A stretch of 64,000 nucleotides of DNA. It comes from Methanohalophilus sp. RSK. Lineage in GTDB: Archaea > Halobacteriota > Methanosarcinia > Methanosarcinales > Methanosarcinaceae. The translations under genes were made by a program, and so were the position numbers. Numbering within the stretch: position 1 is the first letter of the stretch; every line of letters starts with the position of its first letter. A model generated the notes under the pieces. That model had not been told where the DNA came from and did no database searches. It saw only the letters and a program-made list of their open reading frames with translations. Shown in pieces: positions 41,849-50,704 of the stretch. The stretch is taken from positions 26,194 through 90,193 of the forward strand of contig NZ_RDSK01000018.1 in assembly GCF_003722075.1 (NCBI RefSeq), written 5' to 3'.

Positions 41849-42428
41849 CTACAACTTGTCCCTCAGGGGATTCTTCAGAAAAAACCTGTCCTTCAAACCA
41901 GTACACTTCGGCACCTGTTAACCATGCGTCCGGTGCAAGGCCGGCTTTTATGCAGGTGTGATTCAAAAAGTCCACAGCATTAAATCCCTGCTCAGGGGCC
42001 ACCTGTGGCAGGAGTAAACCCTGATAGAAACCCTGTTTGACTATAAGCCCATGCCTGCCTATCTCTATAAGACCGGGCAAATCTTCAGGAGCCGCATCAA
42101 TCTTTTCAGGCGGGGTCAGGACGGTAACTTCGACCGTGATTACAGACATCTCCTGAAACTTTACAGGAGGAAAACGCGGATCCCTTGTTGATGCTGAGAT
42201 GGCAGAATCAACAATGGCATCCTTCAGGGATGAATCTGGATAGGGATGACCTATACAGCCTCTCAGATCCCCTTCCATGGAGAGGGTTACGAAAACGCCG
42301 CGCTCCTCTTCAAAGACCGGAGAGAGGGACATAGAATCCGGATCCAGCTTAGTACCGCTCTCAAGAAATTCAGTGATCGTATTGCGGGCAAGGTTTACCG
42401 CCATCTTGCCTTCATCCAGGCCAAGCAT
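41835..42428 (-). CDS. AMMECR1-domain protein
   Basis: 197 residues from ATG 42428, which has the SD GGAGGTAA directly upstream; the TTG at 42446 is only the frame opening. Conserved AMMECR1 features are FVTLSMEGDLRGCIGHPYPDSSLKDAI, with the invariant LRGCIG, then AISASTRDPRFPPV and the C-terminal LLPQVAPEQGFNAVDFLNHTCIKAGL. The family occurs in all domains of life and its biochemical role is not established; the conserved cysteine in LRGCIG suggests an active site. It overlaps nothing but closely follows pgk (14-base gap). Confidence 0.93.
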   Translation of the reverse strand: MLGLDEGKMAVNLARNTITEFLESGTKLDPDSMSLSPVFEEERGVFVTLSMEGDLRGCIGHPYPDSSLKDAIVDSAISASTRDPRFPPVKFQEMSVITVEVTVLTPPEKIDAAPEDLPGLIEIGRHGLIVKQGFYQGLLLPQVAPEQGFNAVDFLNHTCIKAGLAPDAWLTGAEVYWFEGQVFSEESPEGQVVEKQF

Positions 42429-42442
42429 AATATTACCTCCAC

Positions 42443-43684
42443 TCAATCGTATTTTGATATTAGGACAGCAGCTTTTTTAAGGGCTTCGATTGCCGGCAGA
42501 GGAGTGCCTGCAAGATAGTCGATGCATGAGCCGCCTCCTGTACTTATATGGGAAAAACTATGATCGAACCCCATATTCCGCACCTCGGCAGAAATATGGC
42601 CGCCTCCTGCAATGGAATAATCGGCTTCTGTGGCAGCTTTTACAATTTCATAGGTCCCCAGTTCAAATCCATCCTGTTCGGAAACCCCCGCGGGTCCATT
42701 GAGAATCACAGTGCCTGCCTGACTGATTTCCCTGGAATAAGCAACAATCGTTTCAATTCCTATATCATTGATTGGAAGTATTGAGTCCCCAACTTCTTCG
42801 ACAGATACTTCGATCCTGCTGCCGTTATCATTCAATGCTACATCTACGGGTAAACCCACTTTTCCGTCAAAATCGTCAATAATTTGCTTTGCCCTGTCTA
42901 TCTGCTCAAGGTAGCCCTGGGATTCAATGAAATCCTTATTTGCTTTCCCGATATCAAAACCTGATGCAGCCAGCATTACATTTGCAACAACACCTGTCAC
43001 AAGTACGCGGTCAGCGCCACCATTTGAAAGCACATTTTCAGCAACCATAAGGGAATCGTCAACCTTGGCACCACCCAGTACAAAAATACAGGGTCTACCC
43101 CCGCCTTTAATTCCCCTGTCCAGAGAGATAATCTCTTTTTCCATTAAACGGCCTGCACCACAGGGAAGGAGAGGTGTAAAGCCCATTAAAGAAAGATGAG
43201 AACGATGGGATACTGCAAAAGCATCATTCAAAAAGATGTCAGCAAGGGGAGCCAGATTTTTCACCATATGTGTGCTTGCATGCTCTTTGGCAGATCGTGA
43301 AATGGTTTCCTCAGAATAGAAACGTACATTTTCAAGCAAAAGCACGTCCCCTTTTTCCATCGCTGCAATCCTTGAACGGGCATGGGAGCCGAAAATATCA
43401 TCTACATATTCCACTTCCCTGCCCAGATAGTGACTTAGTCTTTCTGCGTGAAGCTGCATAGTTGTGAAATCACTTTTTCCCGCCCTGCTTTGATGGGCAA
43501 GCAATACTACCCGTGAATCTTCAAGATCCTGTATTGTGGGAATGTGGCTGCTTATCCTCAGGTCATCCAGAATACTGCCCTCGGGGTCCATCGGGGTATT
43601 GATATCAACTCGCACCAGAATTGTTTTGTCGTCAACATCAAAATCATCAATAGTGAAATAATCCTTGTCCTGCACGGTATCCAT
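42443..43684 (-). CDS. pgk: 3-Phosphoglycerate kinase
   Basis: 413 residues from ATG 43684 (a GTG one codon earlier is possible). Motifs: ILVRVDINTPMDPEG (substrate domain), HIPTIQ, AHQSRAGKSDFTTMQLHAERL, DVLLLENVRFYSEE, the KVDDSLMVAENVL region, and the nucleotide-binding GPAGVSEQDGFELGTYEIVKA with the GGGHISAEV loop. It interconverts 1,3-bisphosphoglycerate with ADP and 3-phosphoglycerate with ATP in gluconeogenesis and glycolysis. Archaeal in character: GGGHIS replaces the bacterial GGGDS. Confidence 0.96.
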   Translation of the reverse strand: MDTVQDKDYFTIDDFDVDDKTILVRVDINTPMDPEGSILDDLRISSHIPTIQDLEDSRVVLLAHQSRAGKSDFTTMQLHAERLSHYLGREVEYVDDIFGSHARSRIAAMEKGDVLLLENVRFYSEETISRSAKEHASTHMVKNLAPLADIFLNDAFAVSHRSHLSLMGFTPLLPCGAGRLMEKEIISLDRGIKGGGRPCIFVLGGAKVDDSLMVAENVLSNGGADRVLVTGVVANVMLAASGFDIGKANKDFIESQGYLEQIDRAKQIIDDFDGKVGLPVDVALNDNGSRIEVSVEEVGDSILPINDIGIETIVAYSREISQAGTVILNGPAGVSEQDGFELGTYEIVKAATEADYSIAGGGHISAEVRNMGFDHSFSHISTGGGSCIDYLAGTPLPAIEALKKAAVLISKYD

Positions 43685-43758
43685 CACCAGTCAACCTTTC
43701 CATTAACATAGGCTACTTCAGCCAAACCCCTATATACATATCCATATTATATATGTTC

Positions 43759-44826
43759 TTATAAACCTGCTGAATCCAGTATAGAGTCAACATCCACATT
43801 CTCTTCAATCAGTCTGACGATTGTTTCAATCTTGGTCTTCTGCTGAATCCGGGCATGTCCGATTAAATTCTCCATTCTTTCTATCGTGGAAAGAGTATCT
43901 CCTCTCACAAGTACAACAACCACGCCTGCTTCATCAGCACTTCCAAGTACAGCTTCGCTGGGCCGGAGATTGCCCGTCAGGATCAATGCCCTTGCCCCGG
44001 CTTCTATAGCCGCCATCTGTATATCAGCACGGTCCCCTCCTGTCACTACTACATTGTTTGGAGAGCGCCGGAAATACTTGATCGCCGAATTAATCTCCAT
44101 AGCACCCACAAGATAATGTTCAACAAGCTTGTCCATTTCCTGTCTACCTGTCAGGACATCTCCTCTCAAATCTTCCACAATTTCTGCTATAGAAACCGCT
44201 CCAAGAGTATGATCGCGGGGAATTACACCAAATACCTTCACCCCTTTCTTTTCAAGGAAGGGTACAACCATATCCCTTACAATTCCTGATTTGTCTTCTT
44301 CCACTTCATTGAGAATGATACCTGAAAGCATATTCCTGTCATCTATCAATTCAATGTCACAGAGAATCCGGTCCACTGCACTGACCGAATCAAAACGGGT
44401 AATCAGCAGGATCTTACTATCCAGTATGGAAGCTACCTGAGGATCTGACAAATTGTACATGGCACCACTTCCGATACCTCCTTCCCCCTCTATGATCACC
44501 ATATCTTTATCCCTGGAAACTTCCGAATAAGCCTGTTTCAGGGTTTCGTCCAGATGTTTTTCCACCCCCAGCAGAGCATCATTGGTAAGATTCTCGGTAA
44601 GCATAATTGGAGTGATGCAACTGCGCGGGGTCTCAAGAGACAGCAGATCCCGCATTTGTTCTGCATCCTCATCGGAGAGAACACCATCCACATCAACCAG
44701 CAGGTTACCCACCGGTTTCATGTAGCCCACACTTTTTCCACGCTCTTTAAGAATCAAGCCAAGGCCACTGCATATCGAACTTTTACCGGAATAATTTTCA
44801 GAAGAACTTACAAGTATTGAAGCCAT
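43759..44826 (-). CDS. BioD-like P-loop protein with DRTGG domain (COG0857 type)
   Basis: 355 residues from ATG 44826 (MASILVSSSENYSGKSS; SD GGGAGGG). The frame opening at 44889 lies inside the upstream gene. The N-terminal part (about 1-205) is a dethiobiotin synthetase-like P-loop NTPase with Walker A ENYSGKSSIC and IIEGEGGIGSGAMYNL. The second part (about 215-320) is a DRTGG domain with VVTGGDRADIQMAAIEAGARALILTGN. It resembles the N-terminal half of long phosphotransacetylases but lacks the acyltransferase domain. It starts 17 bases after the ADP-forming acyl-CoA synthetase gene, which suggests a regulatory or partner role in acetyl-CoA/acetate metabolism (inferred). Confidence 0.85.
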   Translation of the reverse strand: MASILVSSSENYSGKSSICSGLGLILKERGKSVGYMKPVGNLLVDVDGVLSDEDAEQMRDLLSLETPRSCITPIMLTENLTNDALLGVEKHLDETLKQAYSEVSRDKDMVIIEGEGGIGSGAMYNLSDPQVASILDSKILLITRFDSVSAVDRILCDIELIDDRNMLSGIILNEVEEDKSGIVRDMVVPFLEKKGVKVFGVIPRDHTLGAVSIAEIVEDLRGDVLTGRQEMDKLVEHYLVGAMEINSAIKYFRRSPNNVVVTGGDRADIQMAAIEAGARALILTGNLRPSEAVLGSADEAGVVVVLVRGDTLSTIERMENLIGHARIQQKTKIETIVRLIEENVDVDSILDSAGL

Positions 44827-44843
44827 ACTAACCCTCCCTGATA

Positions 44844-46937
44844 TCAATTTGATTCTTTCAATGTAAGACGCATATCCATAGCAAAACAACCTTCATCTTC
44901 TGGAAGGACCATTAACGGATTTATTTCAAACTCAAGGACCTGCGGGAAATCTTCCACAAGCCTGGAAACACGCACGAGGACATCCGCCACCGCATCCACA
45001 TCATATGCTTTTTCTCCCCTTACACCTGTAAGTAAAGGATAGGAACGGATGGAAGAAATCATTGAGTGAGCATCCTTTTCATTGAGTGGGGCAAGCCTGA
45101 AAGACACATCTTTAAGGATCTCTACATATGTTCCCCCCAGACCAAACATAAGAAGCGGGCCGAACTGGACATCCCTGTTCATGCCTATTATCACTTCCCG
45201 GCCACCTTCAATCATTCTCTGTAATTGCACACCTGTAATTCGTGCAGAAGGCATGTAGCGGCCTACATCCGACATCATTGTATGATAGGCACGCCTGACA
45301 TCATCTTTATTCATCAGTGAAAGCCGGATACCTCCGACATCGGTCTTATGTGAAATGTCAGGAGACAGGACTTTCATAACTACAGGGTAACCAATCCTTT
45401 CGCTTTCCTCCACCGCTTCTTCCACAGTGGAAGCCTTCCCGATTTCCACAACAGGAATACCATAGGCTTTCAGAAGATCAAATGATTCAAGCCCCAGGAT
45501 TTTTTTATCCTTTGCTGCTGCTTCATCGAGCAGTTCTGATGCCGTTTTCCTGTCCGAATGAACCGGTTTGGGCAAAGGATAAACCATGTTTCGCCTTTTT
45601 CCGTAATCACACAGGGCACCCATACTGGCCACTGCTCTTTCGGGGAAGGTGTAATTGGGCACTCCCCCCGCTACAAGAATGGAATTGCCTTCCATGATCC
45701 GTGTACCCCCTACAAAACTGCAAAGTACCGGTTTATCAGAATTTTCCATTTTTTGGATTACGACCTTTGCAATGCTTGCCACATCAGTCATGGCCTGGGG
45801 AGAAGTCAACAGGATGACCCCATCCACATTTGGATCTTTTAACACAATTTCAAGGGCATCACCGTAGAGTTTTGCACTTGCATCCCCCAGTACATCCACA
45901 GGATTGTAGAAACTGGCAGCACCCGGCAGGAACTTACGTAGCCCTTCAATTGTTTCAGTAGATAACGAAGCCAGTTCCAGACCTTCATAATAACATGCGT
46001 CTGCCGTGAGAATACCCAGGCCACCTGCGTTTGTAAGTATTGCAATTCGTCTGCCTGCAGGGATTGGCTGGGTCGAAAAAGCCCTTATGTAATCCAGCAT
46101 GTCTTCCAGCGTATCCGCACGTATCACACCGGCTTTATCAAAAGCGGCGTTATAGGCCTGGTCAGAGCCGGCAAGAGTACCTGTATGGGATGATACTGCC
46201 CGGGAACCGGCAGCTGTACGGCCTGATTTGACCAAAACCACGGGTTTTTTCCTGGAAACATCCCTGGCAAATTCAATGAATTGTGCCCCGTTTTTGATAC
46301 CTTCCAGATAGGCTGCAATAACCGAGGTTGACGGATCGTCCCGGAATTCTGTCAGGAATTCGTTTTCCCCTAGATCAGCCTTATTTCCAAGGCTTACGAA
46401 TTTGGAAAACCCCATTCCATTGGCTTCTGCCCAATCAAGGGTGGAAGTACATATGGCACCGGACTGGGACATCATTGCAATATTGCCCTCATATGCCATC
46501 GATGCGGCAAAAGAGGCGTTCAGACCTGCAACCGGATCCATAATTCCCAGACAGTTGGGACCTACCATGTGAATTCCGTATTCCTTACAAATCTCCAGGG
46601 ACCTGCGTTCAAGTTTAGCTCCCTCAACACCTGCCTCCTTGAAACCCGCAGAGATTACCACCACGTACTTCACCCCTGCCCTGCCGCATTCTTCCAGCAT
46701 AGGAGGCACAACTTTTGCAGGTACAACTACAACAGCAAGATCCACGTCATCGGCCACATCAAGAATGGAAGCATAGCATGTAAGGTCCTCAATCTTTTCC
46801 TCGCCGGGATTGACAGGGTAGATATTTCCTCTGAAATCCTTTACCAGGTTGGAAAGGACAGCATTTCCCACTTTACCCTTTTTCCTTGACGCCCCGATCA
46901 CAGCCACTGAATCAGGATTAAAAAGTCTGGATAACAT
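44844..46937 (-). CDS. ADP-forming acetyl-CoA synthetase (fused alpha and beta parts)
   Basis: 697 residues. The N-terminal CoA-binding Rossmann domain (FNPDSVAVIGASRKKGKVGNAVL) is followed by CoA ligase domains with VGPNCLGIMDP and the phosphohistidine motif SSHTGTLAGSDQAYNAAF (about 247-264). The C-terminal ATP-grasp domain (about 480-697) includes GYPVVMKVLSPDISHKTDVGG and LEFEINPLMV. The single-chain arrangement is common in methanogens. It converts acyl-CoA, ADP and phosphate to acid, ATP and CoA, or the reverse. Acetate or an aryl acid is the likely substrate. It is co-transcribed with the BioD-like/DRTGG gene. Confidence 0.92.
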   Translation of the reverse strand: MLSRLFNPDSVAVIGASRKKGKVGNAVLSNLVKDFRGNIYPVNPGEEKIEDLTCYASILDVADDVDLAVVVVPAKVVPPMLEECGRAGVKYVVVISAGFKEAGVEGAKLERRSLEICKEYGIHMVGPNCLGIMDPVAGLNASFAASMAYEGNIAMMSQSGAICTSTLDWAEANGMGFSKFVSLGNKADLGENEFLTEFRDDPSTSVIAAYLEGIKNGAQFIEFARDVSRKKPVVLVKSGRTAAGSRAVSSHTGTLAGSDQAYNAAFDKAGVIRADTLEDMLDYIRAFSTQPIPAGRRIAILTNAGGLGILTADACYYEGLELASLSTETIEGLRKFLPGAASFYNPVDVLGDASAKLYGDALEIVLKDPNVDGVILLTSPQAMTDVASIAKVVIQKMENSDKPVLCSFVGGTRIMEGNSILVAGGVPNYTFPERAVASMGALCDYGKRRNMVYPLPKPVHSDRKTASELLDEAAAKDKKILGLESFDLLKAYGIPVVEIGKASTVEEAVEESERIGYPVVMKVLSPDISHKTDVGGIRLSLMNKDDVRRAYHTMMSDVGRYMPSARITGVQLQRMIEGGREVIIGMNRDVQFGPLLMFGLGGTYVEILKDVSFRLAPLNEKDAHSMISSIRSYPLLTGVRGEKAYDVDAVADVLVRVSRLVEDFPQVLEFEINPLMVLPEDEGCFAMDMRLTLKESN

Positions 46938-47054
46938 GATTATTCCCGGCTCCCTCTTTACAATAAGGAGAAGGGCCTATGATTAATAAATTTATACCAA
47001 AGTCACCCAAAAGCTAATATTAACATAAACCTATACGGACGGTCAGGTGATCTT

Positions 47055-47621
47055 ATGAAAATTCTGGGCATATCAGGCAGTCCTAAAAAGAACGGAAACA
47101 GTGAACAGATGATAAACAGGGTCCTCACCATGGCTGAAAAAAGAGGATTTACCCCTGAGAAGGTATTCCTCTCAGAGATGGAAGTCAAACCCTGTATTGC
47201 ATGCGGCAATTGCAGGGAAAGCGAGGAATGTCCCATCAATGACGATATGGAAAAGATCTATCCAGAACTGGATGAAGCGGATGCAATTATCGTGGCTTCC
47301 CCGGTCTATTTCGGAAGTCCCACTGCCCAGTTGAAGGCCCTCTTTGACAGAAGCGTCCTGCTCAGGAGACATAATTTCAAGCTCAGCAATAAGATTGGTG
47401 CAGGTATTGCTATTGGTGGCTCCAGAAATGGAGGACAGGAAAAGACCATACAGGTGATCCAGGACTGGATGCATATTCATGGAATGGTTGTTGTGGGAGA
47501 TGGCGGACATTTCGGCGGCATTGTCAAGAAGCCATTCCGCGAGGATGAGACAGGCACCAAGACGCTGGACGATACTATTGAAAAGGTGTGTGACTTACTC
47601 GAAATGATGAAGAAAACATAA
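47055..47621 (+). CDS. Iron-sulfur flavoprotein (Isf family)
   Basis: 188 residues: a flavodoxin-like fold with the FMN phosphate loop SGSPKKNGNSEQM (about 7-19), a compact cysteine motif CIACGNCRESEEC (CxxCxxCx5C, about 39-51) that binds a 4Fe-4S cluster, and ASPVYFGSPTAQLKALFDR (about 80-98). This combination defines the Isf proteins of methanogens, which pass electrons from ferredoxin and may help reduce oxygen or peroxide. It is single-gene and upstream of the ClC channel gene on the same strand. Confidence 0.92.
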   Translation: MKILGISGSPKKNGNSEQMINRVLTMAEKRGFTPEKVFLSEMEVKPCIACGNCRESEECPINDDMEKIYPELDEADAIIVASPVYFGSPTAQLKALFDRSVLLRRHNFKLSNKIGAGIAIGGSRNGGQEKTIQVIQDWMHIHGMVVVGDGGHFGGIVKKPFREDETGTKTLDDTIEKVCDLLEMMKKT

Positions 47622-47670
47622 ATGAGGACTCATTCCCTCATTACTCTCTTATTTATGAAGGCGACCTTTT

Positions 47671-49413
47671 TTGAATATCTCCAAAAACGAGTTACAGGAT
47701 CGGTATTACACCGAAGGGTTCATTTCTAATTTCCTTGCCATAATAATAGGAATAATAACAGGCCTGGCTTTTGTGGCCTATGATCAGGTTATCTTTTACT
47801 TTACAGACCTTTTTTTCAACACTCCGGATAATAGCCTGCCCATATATATCATCCTCCTCCCTGCTGCCGGAGGATTATGTGTTGGCCTGCTTTCCCATCA
47901 ATTTATGAAAAAAAGTAGGTGTGGAGTTGCAGAGGTTGTGGAGGCAACAGCTCTGCAAGGCGGGAAGATACAGAGTAAATTTGCTTTTTATGAAGTATTC
48001 CTTTCAATGATCTCAATCTGCACAGGAGGATCGGTGGGCAAAGAAACTCCCGGCATACTTGCGGGAACCGGTGTAGGAGCCACAGTCGCCGACCGGCTGA
48101 AAAGTCCGGATCACCGTTTCAGGATATTAATTGCCTGTGGGGCATCCGGAGGAATTGCAGCGGCATTTCATGCCCCTCTTGCCGGAGTGGTTTTTGTAGT
48201 AGAGGTAATCCTCGGAGAATTACAGGCCAGAACCCTGATACCGGTAGTTCTTTCTTCAGTGTTCTCTACCCTTGTAACTGACATCATTTTTGGCATCCAG
48301 CCCATACAGGTTTCCTATTACGGGATGGAGAGCCCGTTTCACGAGCCAATACTCTACATCATTATGGGTATACTTGCAGGCATTGTGGCTGCAATATTCA
48401 TAAAGTGTACATATCTCACCCAGGATTCCTTTGAAAAACTCCCAATTAAACCCTATTTAAAACCAGCCCTGGGTGGACTTGTTGTCGGATGTATCGGTTA
48501 TTTCTATCCCCAGATATTCGGAATCGGTTACGATGTCATCAAGCAATCCCTCAACAACGAACTTGCTATACAAATGTTGTTGATATTGCTTGTCCTTAAA
48601 ATAGTGGCATTTGCCTTTACTGTTGGTTCCGGGGGTTCCGGGGGAGCAATCGTACCATCCCTTTTTGCAGGTTCCATGCTGGGAGGGGGTTTTGGAAATC
48701 TGGTGAATTATATTTTTCCTTTGTCCACAGCGCCTGCCGGAGCATATGCCCTTGTAGGGATGGGGGCAGTTTTTGCGGGGGTAGTACATGCACCCCTGAC
48801 TGCCACGCTTATCCTTTTTGAACTGACCCGCGATTACAGCCTCATCCTGCCCCTGATGTTGACCTGTGTGATCAGCAATGTAATATCAACTCACCTTCAT
48901 GAAGAGTCGATATTTACAGAATTGCTCAGGAGAAGAGGACACGTTATCAGGGCAGGTACCGAGATTAATTTGATGGAATCACTGACTGTCAGGGATAATA
49001 TGGTAAGGGATGTTTTAGTCCTTAACGTAAGAGATACAACTGCCAATCTTCTTAACCTGATGCAGAAAAGCAAACATGCAGGTTTTCCTGTACTTGACAA
49101 TCAGGGAAAACTTGCAGGAATTGTTACCCTCCATGATATGCGCGACAAAGTAAAGCAAGGGGAACTGGAAAAACCGGTCACTCAAATAATGACTGAAGAT
49201 GTTGCTACTGCATATCCTGATGAATCCCTTGATATCGTACTTAAAAGACTGGCAGCCCATGATGTGGGCAGATTACCTGTTGTCTCCCGAAAGGATGGAA
49301 TAAGCATGATAGGAATAATAACCCGCAGTGATATCGTGAAATCCTATGACCGGGAGATCGTTAAAAGAATGCAAACAGGTGAAGATGATAATCTTAAACC
49401 GGGTGGCCGATAA
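47671..49413 (+). CDS. ClC-type chloride channel/antiporter with C-terminal CBS pair
   Basis: 580 residues with about ten to twelve membrane helices (residues about 20-430) and two CBS domains (about 445-560; VLVLNVRDTTANLLNLMQKSKHAGFPVLD and VATAYPDESLDIVLKRLAAHDVGRLPVV). The ion-path motifs are recognisable: GGSVGKETPGILAG, where the gating glutamate is kept in GKETP rather than the usual GREGP, and GSGGSGGAIVPSLFAGSMLGG later. The frame starts at a TTG (47671) behind a weak AAGGCGA SD; an ATG at 47655 is in another frame. Whether it is a channel or a Cl-/H+ exchanger is not decided. Its last 20 bases overlap the end of convergent mtaB. Confidence 0.9.
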   Translation: MNISKNELQDRYYTEGFISNFLAIIIGIITGLAFVAYDQVIFYFTDLFFNTPDNSLPIYIILLPAAGGLCVGLLSHQFMKKSRCGVAEVVEATALQGGKIQSKFAFYEVFLSMISICTGGSVGKETPGILAGTGVGATVADRLKSPDHRFRILIACGASGGIAAAFHAPLAGVVFVVEVILGELQARTLIPVVLSSVFSTLVTDIIFGIQPIQVSYYGMESPFHEPILYIIMGILAGIVAAIFIKCTYLTQDSFEKLPIKPYLKPALGGLVVGCIGYFYPQIFGIGYDVIKQSLNNELAIQMLLILLVLKIVAFAFTVGSGGSGGAIVPSLFAGSMLGGGFGNLVNYIFPLSTAPAGAYALVGMGAVFAGVVHAPLTATLILFELTRDYSLILPLMLTCVISNVISTHLHEESIFTELLRRRGHVIRAGTEINLMESLTVRDNMVRDVLVLNVRDTTANLLNLMQKSKHAGFPVLDNQGKLAGIVTLHDMRDKVKQGELEKPVTQIMTEDVATAYPDESLDIVLKRLAAHDVGRLPVVSRKDGISMIGIITRSDIVKSYDREIVKRMQTGEDDNLKPGGR

Positions 49414-50689
49414 AGTAACCCGGGGTTGCTTCCTCTATCTTCACCCTGCAACGTTGACCCGGACAAAATTCACCTGGTTCAGGGATCACAACAGGTTTAT
49501 AAGAAGCAGTGCGGGACATCAATCCTTTTACCTTTGCCTGTTGTGAGATAAATACATCAACTTCCCTGCCTACCATATCTTCCTTTTTTCCGAGTTTGAT
49601 TTGATTACAGAGCCGATGGAGTTTGCCCGAGCGCTCCACAACGATACGTGTATCTATATTTCTGAATTGTTGTGCTTCAGTGTATGGTCTGGGTGTATAA
49701 CGTGAAATATTTACCTTATCGGGGCGATAGGTTCGAATCCAATCCAGTGTAAGTTCGAAATCCTCCTCATCCTCCCCGGGAAAACCCACAATAATATCTG
49801 TGAAAAGGGTACTTTCTGGAAATGCATCCCTGAACTTTTCGACTATAATGTTTGCCTGTTGCATTGTATGTTTGCGTTTCATCCTGCCAAGCACTTTGTC
49901 TGAAGCCGACTGGATGGGAAGGTGTAAAACTTTGTAGATCTTGTCACTTGAATAAGCCTCTAACAACTCATCCAGAATTTCAAGTGTTGAAGCAGGATTC
50001 ATCATACCCACACGTAGCCTGAAATCTCCGGGAATTGCAGTAATTCTCTTTAAAAGGGCAGGCAGATAAATTCCTTTATCCAAACCATACTGTGCATTGT
50101 CCTGGGATGTCAACCAGATCTCACTGCATCCTTCATAAACAGCCTGCTCGATATCGGTAACGATTGAATCGGCATCAAAGGAGTAAAGGTGACCCCTGGC
50201 AAGTGTAACAATACAATAGGAACAACGGTTATTGCAACCCTGCGAGATCTGGCAGATATGGATATTCGGACTGGACCTGTTCCGGGGCACATTGAGTAAA
50301 CCTTCTGGAAAATCTTCAAAGACACTCATGGGCCTCAATGAGTGCCCCTCCAACCTTTCATGAACCCTGTTGAGAATTACTCCGAGCTTAAGAAGGGAAT
50401 TCATGCCCAGGACATGAACCTCGGGATTATTTTCTAATATTTCATCCATTTGGACCTGAGGCATGCAACCCGTAACAATTACTTCCCTGCCCTGAAAACC
50501 CCATTCCTTGATCTTGTGCAATATCTTCTGCTCTGTAGTATCCTTGACTGTACAGGTGTTGCATATGATCACATCAGCTTCTCTTTCAGATACAAGCCGG
50601 TTGCCTAAGCCTACCGCTTTAGCCTCAAGGATCTCTGAAGAGGACTGGTTGGCCGTACAGCCAAAGGTTGCAACATGTATATTTAACAG
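49394..50689 (-). CDS. tRNA-t6A37 methylthiotransferase (e-MtaB/CDKAL1 type), apparent CTG start
   Basis: The classical start codons only give a 392-residue frame from GTG 50572, which lacks the first cluster-binding cysteine. The same frame is open upstream and encodes HVATFGCTANQSSSEI, the conserved N terminus of the family. No ATG, GTG or TTG exists between the in-frame stop at about 50705 and that motif. A CTG at 50689 stands 8 bases after the SD GGAG and gives 431 residues, the normal length. The UPF0004 cysteines (FGC, CNTC, TGCMP), radical SAM CNNRCSYC (about 149-156) and a C-terminal TRAM domain are intact. It adds a methylthio group to t6A at tRNA position 37. Last gene of cgi121-glpX-mtaB. 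Confidence 0.88.
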   Translation of the reverse strand: MLNIHVATFGCTANQSSSEILEAKAVGLGNRLVSEREADVIICNTCTVKDTTEQKILHKIKEWGFQGREVIVTGCMPQVQMDEILENNPEVHVLGMNSLLKLGVILNRVHERLEGHSLRPMSVFEDFPEGLLNVPRNRSSPNIHICQISQGCNNRCSYCIVTLARGHLYSFDADSIVTDIEQAVYEGCSEIWLTSQDNAQYGLDKGIYLPALLKRITAIPGDFRLRVGMMNPASTLEILDELLEAYSSDKIYKVLHLPIQSASDKVLGRMKRKHTMQQANIIVEKFRDAFPESTLFTDIIVGFPGEDEEDFELTLDWIRTYRPDKVNISRYTPRPYTEAQQFRNIDTRIVVERSGKLHRLCNQIKLGKKEDMVGREVDVFISQQAKVKGLMSRTASYKPVVIPEPGEFCPGQRCRVKIEEATPGYFIGHPV

Positions 50690-50704
50690 AACAAAATCTC
50701 CATA

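Noticed and set aside
49394..49413. Possible frameshift or fusion at the 20-base overlap of the ClC and mtaB genes
   Set aside because: The genes are convergent; each ends in a family-typical C terminus with its own stop, so the overlap is a normal tail-to-tail arrangement.
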